From an uncultured Saprospiraceae bacterium (lineage in GTDB: Bacteria; Bacteroidota; Bacteroidia; Chitinophagales; Saprospiraceae), in the NCBI GenBank assembly GCA_937951615.1, contig CALFBH010000055.1, positions 37,363-101,362 on the forward strand: DNA of 64,000 nt, read 5' to 3'. The translations under genes and the position numbers were made by a program. The number at the start of each line of letters is the position of its first letter. Position 1 is the first letter of the stretch. The notes beneath the pieces were generated by a model. The model saw only the letters and a program-made list of their open reading frames with translations, had not been told where the DNA came from and searched no databases. Positions 17,583 through 26,089 of the stretch are shown one piece after another.

Positions 17583-18236
17583 TCAGTCCTGCATTTTTTC
17601 TCCAAAAGACAGATCACCTGCATCCCCCAAACCAGGAACAATATACGAGCGTGCAGTCAATTCTTCATCGATTGCGCCTGCCCAGATTTCTACATTTTTA
17701 GACAAATTTCGCTTGATATGATTGATACCTGATGTCGTTGCAATGGCGGTGGCAATATGTATCTTGGAGGGTGTTCCGTGGGTCATTAATTCTTGTATGG
17801 ACACTGCAATAGATGCGCCAGTTGCCACCATAGGATCACAAACAATCAGCACTTTACCATTGAGGTTAGGACAGGAAACATATTCCAACTTGATTTCAAA
17901 TGTTCCATCTTTATGGTGTTTCCGGTAAGCGGAGATAAAAGCATTACCAGCAGAGTCGAAGTAATTCAAAAGACCTGTATGCATGGGTAGCCCAGCTCGC
18001 AATATAGTTGCCAAAACTATATTATCCTGCGGCATTTCAATTTCTGCAATCCCCAATGGCGTCTCTACTTCTTTTGGCGTATACTCCAATGTCTTGCTAA
18101 TTTCATAAGCCAGCACTTCCCCTACCCGTTCCAGATTTCTTCGAAAACGCATCATATCGGTCTGCACAGCAGCATCTCGTATCTCAGCGATAAAGCGATT
18201 GGCAATGGAATTGGTCTTACTTAGGTTGTGTAGCAT
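17583..18236 (-). CDS. upp: uracil phosphoribosyltransferase
   Basis: A 217-residue enzyme that makes UMP from uracil and PRPP (pyrimidine salvage). The PRPP loop is KVLIVCDPMVATGAS, and the uracil-binding C-terminal segment is YIVPGLGDAGDLSFG. The N-terminal half has LATILRAGLPMHTGLLNYF. Length and start match the family. An NCS1-type nucleobase permease is encoded about 4 kb away, which may be related. Confidence 0.95.
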   Translation of the reverse strand: MLHNLSKTNSIANRFIAEIRDAAVQTDMMRFRRNLERVGEVLAYEISKTLEYTPKEVETPLGIAEIEMPQDNIVLATILRAGLPMHTGLLNYFDSAGNAFISAYRKHHKDGTFEIKLEYVSCPNLNGKVLIVCDPMVATGASIAVSIQELMTHGTPSKIHIATAIATTSGINHIKRNLSKNVEIWAGAIDEELTARSYIVPGLGDAGDLSFGEKMQD

Positions 18237-18271
18237 ATTGTTTTTTGTTTTGACTTGAGTTGTTTAATAGA

Positions 18272-18279
18272 CAAATATA
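18272..18279 (-). promoter_or_regulatory. candidate upp -7 box (TATATTTG)
   Basis: TATATTTG on the minus strand, 36 bp upstream of the upp start, matches TAnnTTTG. A TTG lies 13 bp further upstream, closer than the usual spacing. Confidence 0.4.
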
Positions 18280-18456
18280 GTATCTAACTTTCCAACTTTT
18301 GTATGTTTCTATCAAAAAAATGAATGGATGAGTGAATGAAAAATCGGGACTTGGGAAAAGTTGAAGGAAATCTGTGGTCTAATCCTCTTATCGTATCGTG
18401 ATGTTATGGGGCAGCAGAACTCCTTTTATTTTTGTATTTTTGTAAAAAATAAATCT

Positions 18457-18621
18457 ATGACGGTAGTAATCAAAAAGTCAATGGATAGAGAAACTGTCCG
18501 AAAAATTATCGCCAGCCTGTCTAAGGCTAAGCGATTTGATGCAAAAAAATATTGCGGGACTATTCAGTTAAAGGCATCGCCCCTTGACATCCAAAAGAAG
18601 ATGCGAGATGAGTGGGAATAG
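18457..18621 (+). CDS. antitoxin-like protein of a broken VapBC-type pair
   Basis: A 54-residue basic protein starting MTVVIKKSMDRETVRKII. It has the size and helical layout of small antitoxins, with a C-terminus (IQLKASPLDIQKKMRDEWE) like tails that wrap PIN toxins. A -7 box (TATTTTTG, 18435-18442) lies just upstream, which argues for the ATG at 18457 rather than one at 18361. Its stop overlaps the ATG of a truncated PIN-domain frame by 14 bp, the usual antitoxin-toxin coupling. With the toxin gone it may be an orphan or may still regulate the adjacent genes. Confidence 0.65.
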   Translation: MTVVIKKSMDRETVRKIIASLSKAKRFDAKKYCGTIQLKASPLDIQKKMRDEWE

Positions 18622-18691
18622 TATTTTAATTGATACTAATTATTTATTGAAATGGGGTGAAATTATTTATCTTTCTCACCTTTTAAGTTAA
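18608..18691 (+). pseudogene. truncated PIN-domain (VapC-like) toxin, 27 codons
   Basis: ATG at 18608 gives a 27-residue peptide beginning MSGNSILIDTNYLLKWGE, the first strand and helix of a PIN-domain nuclease including the first catalytic Asp (LIDTN). The frame then stops at TAA 18689-18691, and the rest of the roughly 130-residue toxin is absent. The ATPase gene starts 7 bp later. The simplest reading is that the ATPase/DUF4276 pair replaced the body of the toxin. Confidence 0.6.
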
Positions 18692-18698
18692 GTTTAAA

Positions 18699-19781
18699 AT
18701 GAAATTAGTAGAGTTTTCTTATGATGACGGCTCGTGGAGGTTAGAAAATCTACGGTTGAAAGATGTGAATTTGCTTGTGGGAAGAAGTACTACAGGGAAG
18801 TCAAGAACGTTATCTACTATATATCGTTTATGTAAATTCATAGAACAAAAAATAGAGTTGAAACAAGGTCTATTTTGGTATATGAAGTTCATAAACAAGA
18901 AACAACAAAAAATCGAATATAACTTCACATTAGAACTTTCTACCTTGAGAAAGGTACTCGAAGAAAAAATATTCGTTGATGGAGAGCAAGTACTAGACAG
19001 GGAATATGATTTAACAGGAGATAGTGGTAAAGCAAAGTTGAAATCTAAAATAACTGGAGAATTCGATGAAATTTATCCTCCAAAGAATAAATTAGTTTTG
19101 CATGTAAGACGAGATGCAAAACACTATCCTTATTTGGAAGATATAGCAATTTGGGCAGAAAATTCATACGGGTTTAGATTTGGAAATAGTCATGTTTACA
19201 ATCGTGACTATCAACATAATTTACTTGTCACAATAGAGTTTGCTCCACATTATCTTCAGGATTTAGACGAAGAAAGAAAGGACAACATCATTACTAACCT
19301 GAAAAAAGTTGGCTATAATGTCGAAAGAATAGATGTCGAAAAAGATAATTCAAAAACTCTTCCGACTATATATATATGGGAACAAGGAGTAGGGAAATTG
19401 ACACATTATGAGTTGTCCCAAGGTCTTCTAAGAACATTATCAATTTTAATTTATTTAGAATACCTCCTTTATAAGGAAAAGCCAACAACTATATTAATAG
19501 ACGACCTTTGCGAAGGACTTGATTACAAACGTGCGATAAGATTAGGTAAACTCATTTTTGAAAAGTGTAATGACAGTAACATACAGCTCATCGCAACGTC
19601 AAATGATAACTTTCTGATGGATGCAGTCGACATCAAGCATTGGAATTTGCTGACCCGTGATGGAAGTATTGTTCATGCCATCAATTATGAAACAAGTCCT
19701 GAACTTTTCGATAAATTCCGCCTGACAGGACTTTCTAATTTTGATTTTTTTGCTTCTGACTACCTCAAACAGCAAGTATGA
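18699..19781 (+). CDS. AAA/ABC-type ATPase of a candidate two-gene defence system
   Basis: A 360-residue ATPase of the AAA_15/AAA_21 (OLD/SMC-like) kind. Walker A is VGRSTTGKSRT (residues 27-37). The ABC signature is ELSQGLLRTLSIL (about 237). Walker B and D-loop are TILIDDLCEGLDY (about 265-278), and the switch segment is IQLIATSNDNFLMD. There are no membrane segments. The stop overlaps the start of the DUF4276 gene by 4 bp (ATGA), so the two are translationally coupled. ATPase plus Toprim-like partner is the architecture of PARIS (AriA/AriB), AbiL and OLD-type anti-phage systems. The specific activity is inferred, not shown. Confidence 0.85.
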   Translation: MKLVEFSYDDGSWRLENLRLKDVNLLVGRSTTGKSRTLSTIYRLCKFIEQKIELKQGLFWYMKFINKKQQKIEYNFTLELSTLRKVLEEKIFVDGEQVLDREYDLTGDSGKAKLKSKITGEFDEIYPPKNKLVLHVRRDAKHYPYLEDIAIWAENSYGFRFGNSHVYNRDYQHNLLVTIEFAPHYLQDLDEERKDNIITNLKKVGYNVERIDVEKDNSKTLPTIYIWEQGVGKLTHYELSQGLLRTLSILIYLEYLLYKEKPTTILIDDLCEGLDYKRAIRLGKLIFEKCNDSNIQLIATSNDNFLMDAVDIKHWNLLTRDGSIVHAINYETSPELFDKFRLTGLSNFDFFASDYLKQQV

Positions 19782-20515
19782 AAACCGCTATCTTTGTAGA
19801 AGGACAGACAGAGTTAATACTAGTCAGGGAAATGTTGTTGAGGTTGTTTAGCTATCAAAATATTCATTTGGAATGTTATACTCTTTTTACTGATAGTAAA
19901 TTTCAAAGTACTGAATATTCCTCTGGTAATGAAGAGGCAGAATTCTATTTCCAAATCCTCAACGTGGGTAATGACAATGCTGTATTATCAAGGCTTTTAA
20001 AGCGAGAGAAATACCTTTGGAATATTGGCTTTGACAGAATTATAGGCTTACGTGATATGTACTCAAAGGCTTATCGTGAATACACAAAAGGAAATCAAAT
20101 AAAGCAGACTGCCAACCAACTGTTTATTCAAACCCACCGTGAAACCATAGACAATAAAGCGCAACAACCCGATAAAATTTTCTTTTCATTTGCCATCATG
20201 GAGGCAGAATCTTGGCTACTTGGTATTCCCGAAGCCTTTGAGCGAATGGATGGAAAATTAACACTTGAAAATATTAAAGAGAAAATAGGGTTTAATCTCA
20301 AAGATACTGATTCTGAAGTCATATTTTTCCATCCTGCAAATGAAATTAAAGCCATTTTTGAACTCGCCGGAAAAAATTATAACAAAAGCAAAGGTGATTC
20401 CTACGCAATGGTGAGTAATATCAATAAAGAAGATTATGAAGCTCTGAATGAGAATGAAAAATGTGCTTCATTTTCTACTTTTTACAGCTACTTGCCAAGT
20501 ATTAATGGTGAATAG
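19778..20515 (+). CDS. DUF4276/Toprim-like protein, partner of the AAA ATPase
   Basis: A 245-residue protein beginning MKTAIFVEGQTELILVREML, the Toprim-like VEGxTE motif with Glu8. An acidic position follows at GLRDMY, and a DUF4276-style segment FAIMEAESWLLGIPEAFE comes later. Toprim-fold proteins cut or nick nucleic acid with metal ions; in PARIS the Toprim partner is released when the ATPase senses a phage trigger. DUF4276 is the best family match by eye, RloB or DUF4435 being relatives with similar motifs. The classic Toprim DxD is not obvious. It converges with the NCS1 gene, 20 bp apart. Confidence 0.75.
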   Translation: MKTAIFVEGQTELILVREMLLRLFSYQNIHLECYTLFTDSKFQSTEYSSGNEEAEFYFQILNVGNDNAVLSRLLKREKYLWNIGFDRIIGLRDMYSKAYREYTKGNQIKQTANQLFIQTHRETIDNKAQQPDKIFFSFAIMEAESWLLGIPEAFERMDGKLTLENIKEKIGFNLKDTDSEVIFFHPANEIKAIFELAGKNYNKSKGDSYAMVSNINKEDYEALNENEKCASFSTFYSYLPSINGE

Positions 20516-20535
20516 CGTCATTGATACTTAGCAAT

Positions 20536-22233
20536 TTATTCGGTATGAAGTTTAGGTTTCCGCCCACGCATCAACAAATAATACAAAACAAAAGCCACCG
20601 CAAAACCAGTAAACCAAGACAAGGTATATAAGAAACTCAGTTGTTCTACAAACAAACCAATCAAAGCAATCGCCACACCACCAAGCAATGCCCACATCGC
20701 AGCCATATTAAAACCACTACTATAAGTATAAGCTCCGTCTGTTTTAAACAAGTCGTTTACACTCAATGTCTTTTTGCGAATGACAAAATAATCGCAAAGC
20801 AAAATAGCCAAAACAGGCCCGAGGAAACCACTCACAAAAATCAGTAAGCCACTAATTTCATTAAGGATCCACCAAGGACAAACGACAATGCCGAGAATCG
20901 CAGCAATAATTCCACCTGTTCGGAAACTAATTTTTGAAGGCAATACATTGGAAAAAGCATTCGCGGGTGCGATGACGTTAGCCGCAATATTGGTACTCAG
21001 TGTCGCAATAATCATCAGAATTTGTGCAATGATAACGACGACTGGATTACTAAATTTAGCCAGCAAACTCACCGGATCCCAAGGCGCTTGGTCTGCGACG
21101 AGGATGTCTCCAAAATTGATAACCGCTGCACAGGTGACAAAAATTCCGACAAAGGAAAACAAAGCCATCGTACCAGGCAAGCCAATGAATTGTCCCATGA
21201 CCTGATTGCGCTGCGTTTTGGTAAAACGGGTAATATCGGCAATGCTAATCGCCATAGTTGCCCAAAAGCCGACCATTGCGGTAAGCCAAAGCAAATAACT
21301 CCATATTTTGCTACTGAAAGTTGGTTTAGGAGCTTTAGGCGTGACGGCTACTGCGGAGGATTCGAGCAGTGTTGCACCATTTGTTTTTCTGAATTTTACC
21401 AGTAGTTTTTCTCCGGCTGTCGCCAAATTGCCTGTAAGGGGAATCGTATTATTGTTGGGCTCAAAAACTGCCCAGTCCGTTTGTCCGCCAGGATAGATAA
21501 GTTGGTATTCATTGGCTTTCGGCTGACCTGCTTTGTCGGTGATTGGAAATAAAGAAAGGCTGTTGTTCTCCAATACCGCAGTCGGCTGTGCGAGCTGTGC
21601 GCTTTGCTTCAATACAATGCCAAAACCACCCGCTGCCTGTGCGCCCCACACAATAAGCGCGATGCCCATAGCAATCAAAATCGGTGCAGCAAATTTTTCA
21701 AGCCACTTGATACTTTCGGTGCCTTTCCATATAAAAAAGACATTGAGCAACCAAAACAAAGCAAAGCCGACAAACTTACCAAAACCCAGCCCTTCCGTAG
21801 GCGTCGCGCCCGTCGCTGCACACCAAATCGCATAAAAAGCCAGTCCACCAATCCAAGTCTGTATGCCAAACCAGCCGCAAGCCACCAGCCCACGCACCAC
21901 CGAAGCCAGATGTATGCCCACCGTCCCAAACGCCGCCCGTCCAATCACAGGAAAAGGGATGCCATACTTTACACCGGGATGCCCATTCAACACCATCGGC
22001 ACTGTAATAATGACATTGCCCAATGCAATAATAATCAGTGCTTCCAGCCAGCTTAGTCCGCTTTTTATCATGTAAGAAGCCAGCAGATAAGTCGGAATAC
22101 AAACGGCCATGCCGACCCAGATAGCCGCCATGTCCCAAAGCCCCCAACTACGCTCATTGACTGGTGTAGGGGCGAGGTCTTCGCTGTATAGGGGCGAGTT
22201 CGTGAGGTCTTCAGTGATTTGGTTTTTGGACAT
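20536..22233 (-). CDS. NCS1-family nucleobase/hydantoin:cation symporter with loop insertion
   Basis: A 565-residue inner-membrane permease with about 12 helices. Family marks are NERSWGLWDMAAIWVGMAVC (helix 1), GRAAFGTVGIHLASVVRG, GWFGIQTWIGG and ATMAISIADITRFTKTQ. NCS1 members import uracil, cytosine, allantoin, hydantoins or thiamine with Na+ or H+. Unusually, about 90 residues (roughly 212-305) are inserted between helices 6 and 7, rich in Pro, Asn and Thr and beta-like; relatives have about 20 residues there. The gene lies 25 bp downstream of the methyltransferase gene on the same strand. Upp nearby and the aminotransferase/MMSDH pair downstream hint at pyrimidine or beta-alanine metabolism, but the substrate is unproven. 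Confidence 0.88.
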   Translation of the reverse strand: MSKNQITEDLTNSPLYSEDLAPTPVNERSWGLWDMAAIWVGMAVCIPTYLLASYMIKSGLSWLEALIIIALGNVIITVPMVLNGHPGVKYGIPFPVIGRAAFGTVGIHLASVVRGLVACGWFGIQTWIGGLAFYAIWCAATGATPTEGLGFGKFVGFALFWLLNVFFIWKGTESIKWLEKFAAPILIAMGIALIVWGAQAAGGFGIVLKQSAQLAQPTAVLENNSLSLFPITDKAGQPKANEYQLIYPGGQTDWAVFEPNNNTIPLTGNLATAGEKLLVKFRKTNGATLLESSAVAVTPKAPKPTFSSKIWSYLLWLTAMVGFWATMAISIADITRFTKTQRNQVMGQFIGLPGTMALFSFVGIFVTCAAVINFGDILVADQAPWDPVSLLAKFSNPVVVIIAQILMIIATLSTNIAANVIAPANAFSNVLPSKISFRTGGIIAAILGIVVCPWWILNEISGLLIFVSGFLGPVLAILLCDYFVIRKKTLSVNDLFKTDGAYTYSSGFNMAAMWALLGGVAIALIGLFVEQLSFLYTLSWFTGFAVAFVLYYLLMRGRKPKLHTE

Positions 22234-22258
22234 TGATTTTGGTTTTTGTTGACTTTTA

Positions 22259-23221
22259 CTACGGTGTTTTAGGTTCTAATGCCAGCGTTAGTTGTTCAGG
22301 TGTTTTATATGTTACCGTTTGGGTTGTGAGTTGTGATTCACTCGATTTTATACGTCGTTTCATTTCCTTATTTGGAATGCTGTCTTTCAATTTTACATTT
22401 GATAGCAAAGCTTCATAGACTGCATTTCTATTCGTTTCTTTTCCGCCAACATGATAGAAATGCTCTTTCGTGGAAATGGAGCAATCTTTCCATACTGAAA
22501 ATATGTAGTCATTGGTTCTGTATTTATTACTCAACCAGGTAGAAAGAATGAATTTTGCTTTGGCATCTGTTAAGCCATTTTTCAATAATATTTCTTCCTC
22601 TTCCGACCATGAATCAAAATAATCCACATGTCTTCCTATGTAGGGCGGGTCTGAATACACAAGGTCATTCTCGCCCATTTCAGATAGCGTCTCTTTAAAA
22701 TCCTGATTTTTAAATGTATAATCTCCAGCATCAATGATCTGACTTATATTTTCTACCTGATTGGTAATTTTTGTAACCAATGCTTGCGCAAAACGATTAG
22801 GTTTTTTACAAAAAGGGACATTATATCCTCCTTTTTTATTAAATCTCATCATCCCATTAAAACAGGAACGACTCAAGAATAAAAAGTCAAGTGGACTGCC
22901 TGTTTCATTGAATCTACTTCGAACATCATAATAGTACTGCCCTTCAGAAGACAATAGCTTTTTGCCTTCTTCTCTTAGGTACTCGCGTACCATTAAACTG
23001 TCGATTTCTTTATTTTTTAAAGCAGTATAAAATCGGATTAAATGTGGGTTGCTGTCGCATAATAGTGCTTTTTGAGGTCGGATATTAAAAGCGACTACAC
23101 CTGTTCCCATGAATGGTTCAACCCACCTTTCATATTCCAATCCTTCTACATTGGAATGTATCCATCCAGCGAGTTTGGTCTTAATACCTTGTGATTTTAT
23201 GGGGGGGACGAATATTTTCAT
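22259..23221 (-). CDS. EcoRV-like DNA adenine methyltransferase
   Basis: A 320-residue D12-class N6-adenine methyltransferase. SAM-binding motif I is [14 protein letters not shown] (33-46), and the catalytic motif IV is [15 protein letters not shown] (about 188). The N-terminus [14 protein letters not shown], the central [18 protein letters not shown] and the [10 protein letters not shown] segment closely resemble M.EcoRV from memory. It should protect GATATC sites. The start overlaps the stop of the endonuclease gene (ATGA), so the pair is one operon. Confidence 0.93.
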   Translation of the reverse strand: MKIFVPPIKSQGIKTKLAGWIHSNVEGLEYERWVEPFMGTGVVAFNIRPQKALLCDSNPHLIRFYTALKNKEIDSLMVREYLREEGKKLLSSEGQYYYDVRSRFNETGSPLDFLFLSRSCFNGMMRFNKKGGYNVPFCKKPNRFAQALVTKITNQVENISQIIDAGDYTFKNQDFKETLSEMGENDLVYSDPPYIGRHVDYFDSWSEEEEILLKNGLTDAKAKFILSTWLSNKYRTNDYIFSVWKDCSISTKEHFYHVGGKETNRNAVYEALLSNVKLKDSIPNKEMKRRIKSSESQLTTQTVTYKTPEQLTLALEPKTP

Positions 23222-24123
23222 TTTTTTCTTCTTTTTGCTCCTTTTGCGACAACTTTGTCTATCAAGTCTGTTCTTCCTTTAAATTCAAGAAAGTCCCAAA
23301 TATTGGTAATTTTGACAACTTCACCAGCTTTTATCATTGTTGCTGTGCCATAGTTAATCCAATATTCATCAAACCATTCTTCTCCAAGTTTACTAAAAAC
23401 ACCATTTCCTGCTTTTAAATCTTCTATGTCTTTAATTGAGCCAATATTTGCTGTGTTACCCGAACCTTGGCTATCACTGGCTATTTTCCATTTTGGCGCA
23501 GCAAAAAAATCAAAATCTTTAATCACAGATGTGATGGATTTTAAATGTTCTACTTTTGTAACCTGTCGTGCGCCGATAAGCTTATCTCCATACTCTTCCT
23601 CAAGTTCATTGACTTGAAAAACTTCGGTTTCAGCTAAATCGTCATCAAAATCTACCCTTGTATAAATTATTCCCAAGCAGTAATGCCCAGTATATTGATT
23701 GTAAGGAAATTGAATATTTTTGTCTTTATCTCTTTCTTTGAAATAGCTTCCATGACTTCCAAGTGTAAATCCTGTTGATTTGTTTTTTCTGCGAAAAGTT
23801 GTTTTCAAATCAAGCGCAAATTTAATTGCATCATTTTCTTTATGAACCAATGTAAGGTCAGGATACCAATTCTGGTGTTCTGCCAGAATTATTTTGTAAC
23901 CTGATTTTTCTGCAAACCTCAATAGTTCTGGAAAAATATGTATTTCTAAAATTTTTGAAACAATTTTAGTGTCAGAGGAAATAGTGTAGATGTTTTTATA
24001 AATATCAATAAATCCTTTAATAGTCCACTCTCCCGTGTCAGTTGAGACGTATTGTTGCAACTCTTTGACAAACTCATTTAAAGCGTGTTCAAATTCGATT
24101 GTATATTTTTTCTTTTGGCTCAT
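23218..24123 (-). CDS. EcoRV-like type II restriction endonuclease
   Basis: A 301-residue endonuclease with the EcoRV active site: WYPDLTL (Asp89) and ALDLKTTF (Asp105, Lys107), plus an upstream acidic residue in SKILEIHIF (Glu60). Downstream, [19 protein letters not shown] and [10 protein letters not shown] match the EcoRV recognition and core regions. EcoRV cuts GATATC to blunt ends, and the strong resemblance in the recognition region suggests the same site. The protein is about 50 residues longer than EcoRV, mostly at the N-terminus and in loops. All catalytic residues are intact, and the methyltransferase follows with a 4-bp overlap. Confidence 0.93.
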   Translation of the reverse strand: MSQKKKYTIEFEHALNEFVKELQQYVSTDTGEWTIKGFIDIYKNIYTISSDTKIVSKILEIHIFPELLRFAEKSGYKIILAEHQNWYPDLTLVHKENDAIKFALDLKTTFRRKNKSTGFTLGSHGSYFKERDKDKNIQFPYNQYTGHYCLGIIYTRVDFDDDLAETEVFQVNELEEEYGDKLIGARQVTKVEHLKSITSVIKDFDFFAAPKWKIASDSQGSGNTANIGSIKDIEDLKAGNGVFSKLGEEWFDEYWINYGTATMIKAGEVVKITNIWDFLEFKGRTDLIDKVVAKGAKRRKK

Positions 24124-24199
24124 CTTCCTTAATTACGAACTAATTTCTCACAAATCCCTACTATTTACTTAATTCCACCAGATTCGATGAAATTGTTTC

Positions 24200-24940
24200 T
24201 CATCGTATCAGCTCATATTTCCAACTCAACTCTTCTAAATCTGATGCCGTGAAAATCTCGCCTGGCTCCATAATCGTCTGTTCGATTTTTTCTTTGAATA
24301 CTTTTTTCACCTTGTTCGAACTTAGCCATTGACTGATTTGCTGGCTGAATTGCTCATCAAAAAAGAAATGCGTAGCTTTCAATTCTCCACCCATTGTCAT
24401 GCCCACTGCACTCAGGAATTTACTAAAATGCAGCAAACTTTCATCGTTTTCTGTTTCTTCCCATTCTTCGAGCAACATGGCTACATCAAAATTGCCTTTA
24501 TGAAACATCAATAATACATCGACAGGCGATATAGATTCTTTTTTATTTTGTGAGGTCAAATAATTTTTAAAAAACAATAGCGCAAATTTGTCCAATAGCG
24601 CTTTTTCTTCTTTCCTCCAATCAGAGGCTTTAAAATATCCAAACCTGCTTAAGGAAAGCAGCGGTTCAAAAGACGGAAATTAATCGTTTTTGACCAGCTC
24701 TAAGTATCTAGGCGCAAAGTATTTTAACTCCCTTAAATTTAATCGTTCTGGTCTGGCTGCATCCTGATATTCTTCTAGTAATTCCAACGGAATTTCTCTT
24801 AATGGCATTGACTTTAATTCCGCAGCATGACTTTCTTTCATACAACAAATCGTACAGGCATCAAGGTATTCTCCGGGTTGGTTTCCTGAAAATAGCTGGT
24901 ATGCCTGTTCAACGATGTTATTTAATTCTTTCAATGCCAC
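24200..24940 (-). pseudogene. hypothetical gene split by an in-frame TAA
   Basis: Two pieces of one frame, 24940-24683 (86 residues, MALKELNNIVEQAYQLFSGN ...) and 24679-24200, are separated only by a TAA at 24682-24680. Across it the protein reads without a break: RYLELVKND-stop-FPSFEPLLSLSRF. The second part continues into KALLDKFALLFFKNYL and ends KYELIR. A single G-to-T change from GAA would explain the stop. Restored length is about 246 residues. Two Cys (DACTICC) lie near the N-terminus. The family is not recognised. It precedes the EcoRV-like operon on the same strand. Translation restart at an ATG near 24595 is possible. Confidence 0.7.
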
Positions 24941-24977
24941 TGTCTAGATTGAACTACCGAATGGGATGTTTCACATT

Positions 24978-25018
24978 GTCTCTCATTCATCATTCATAGT
25001 TCATCATTTATCATTAAA
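24978..25018. repeat. TCATCATT word repeat, recurs at 8494
   Basis: CTCATTCATCATTCATAG and GTTCATCATTTATCATTAA. The 19-mer at 24999-25017 is identical to 8494-8512; both lie at the 3' end of a minus-strand gene for an exported protein. Confidence 0.7.
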
Positions 25019-25020
25019 AA

Positions 25021-25869
25021 CTACTGCGTACACCCTCCAGTCCCTGTACTAAACTCCGCTCCAGGCTGCACTTCAAATCCAATAGCCAGTTCGACCAAAT
25101 CACCCGCATTGAAAATAATAGCCGCTCCTGAATTAATGACTTGTGAAGAAGAGATTTGCTCTACTGATTCATAAGTCAGCATATCTCCAGCTTGGCTAGG
25201 TTCCATCATAATACGGTTTACTTCACAAACATCGCAATAGTCAGGAATGTTATTTCCATCTCTGTCAATATTGTCATCAAAGCCGGGGCATGCATCTATC
25301 GCATCGCAAAAGCCGTCATTATCCGAATCGCCAATACCAGCGCAAGGATCAACGACATCAGCAACAAATATCCTGATTTCAAAAAATAGCCCTTCAAAAC
25401 TGGAAATGGTCAATTCATCAACAGTCAGTGAAGAAGTATTGTCCAGAATCATGGTTTCGGGCGAACCTACAGTCGTATTGCTTGTGTTCAAAACAGAAAA
25501 TCCACCGCTAAGCAAAGCCGCTTGTGAACAACCCGTCCCGCAATAATCAGTATGATCCACTTCTATTTTTTCAATGTTGCCCAGACTGCTCAAATCAACG
25601 GACAGTGTAGCTGGGAAAAGCCATAATTCTCCACCATTTGCAGTGGAATAATCGTAAAAACAACTACCTGAATTATCGACCATTTGTTGTGGCACGCCTT
25701 CTTCTGTAAAAATCGTAAAGCAACTTGTTGGTGGCGCAGAGGGATCGTCGAAAGAAATGACAATTGGATTGCCTATACCTATTTGTGCAAAACTGCTGTT
25801 GAAAAAACCTGAAAAAAACAATGTTAATAGGGTGTACAAGAGGGCTGTGTGTTGAATCCTTGTTCTCAT
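25021..25869 (-). CDS. secreted protein with thrombospondin type 3-like calcium repeat
   Basis: A 282-residue exported protein with a signal peptide ending near FFNSSFAQ (about residue 29). A beta-rich middle follows (ISFDDPSAPPTSCFTIF ...). A TSP3-like Asp-rich calcium-binding segment comes next (GDSDNDGFCDAIDACPGFDD, then DRDGNNIPDYCD). The C-terminal 45 residues (SSQVINSGAAIIFNAGDLVE, GFEVQPGAEFS) match the stacked-strand module often found at the ends of Bacteroidota surface proteins. No classic T9SS type A sorting signal is seen. The function is unknown; cell-surface adhesion or filament formation is usual for such architectures. Confidence 0.8.
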   Translation of the reverse strand: MRTRIQHTALLYTLLTLFFSGFFNSSFAQIGIGNPIVISFDDPSAPPTSCFTIFTEEGVPQQMVDNSGSCFYDYSTANGGELWLFPATLSVDLSSLGNIEKIEVDHTDYCGTGCSQAALLSGGFSVLNTSNTTVGSPETMILDNTSSLTVDELTISSFEGLFFEIRIFVADVVDPCAGIGDSDNDGFCDAIDACPGFDDNIDRDGNNIPDYCDVCEVNRIMMEPSQAGDMLTYESVEQISSSQVINSGAAIIFNAGDLVELAIGFEVQPGAEFSTGTGGCTQ

Positions 25870-25892
25870 AGTGGTGTGTATTAAAATTGTTT

Positions 25893-26075
25893 GTAACTGT
25901 TTCGTCCATAGTCTATGGTCGATAGTCCATAGCTGTCTTGTTTAATAATATTCCAGTTTGTAAATTTTACACGCATTTTGCAAAGCAAAATGAAATACTG
26001 AAACGACTTGAATATTTAGAAATAGCCATCGACCATGGACTATGGACCATCGACTTAAACTGTTACAATTTTAAA
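25893..26075. repeat. word-repeat module centred on TTTTGC-N3-GCAAAA
   Basis: The left words CCATAGTCTATGG, TCGATAGTCCATAG (25905-25932) and the right words CCATCGACCATGG, ACTATGGACCATCGAC (26026-26056) are reverse complements in vocabulary. Between them lies TTTTGCAAAGCAAAA (25976-25990). The module lies between two minus-strand genes. Confidence 0.7.
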
Positions 26076-26089
26076 AAATCATCATTATT

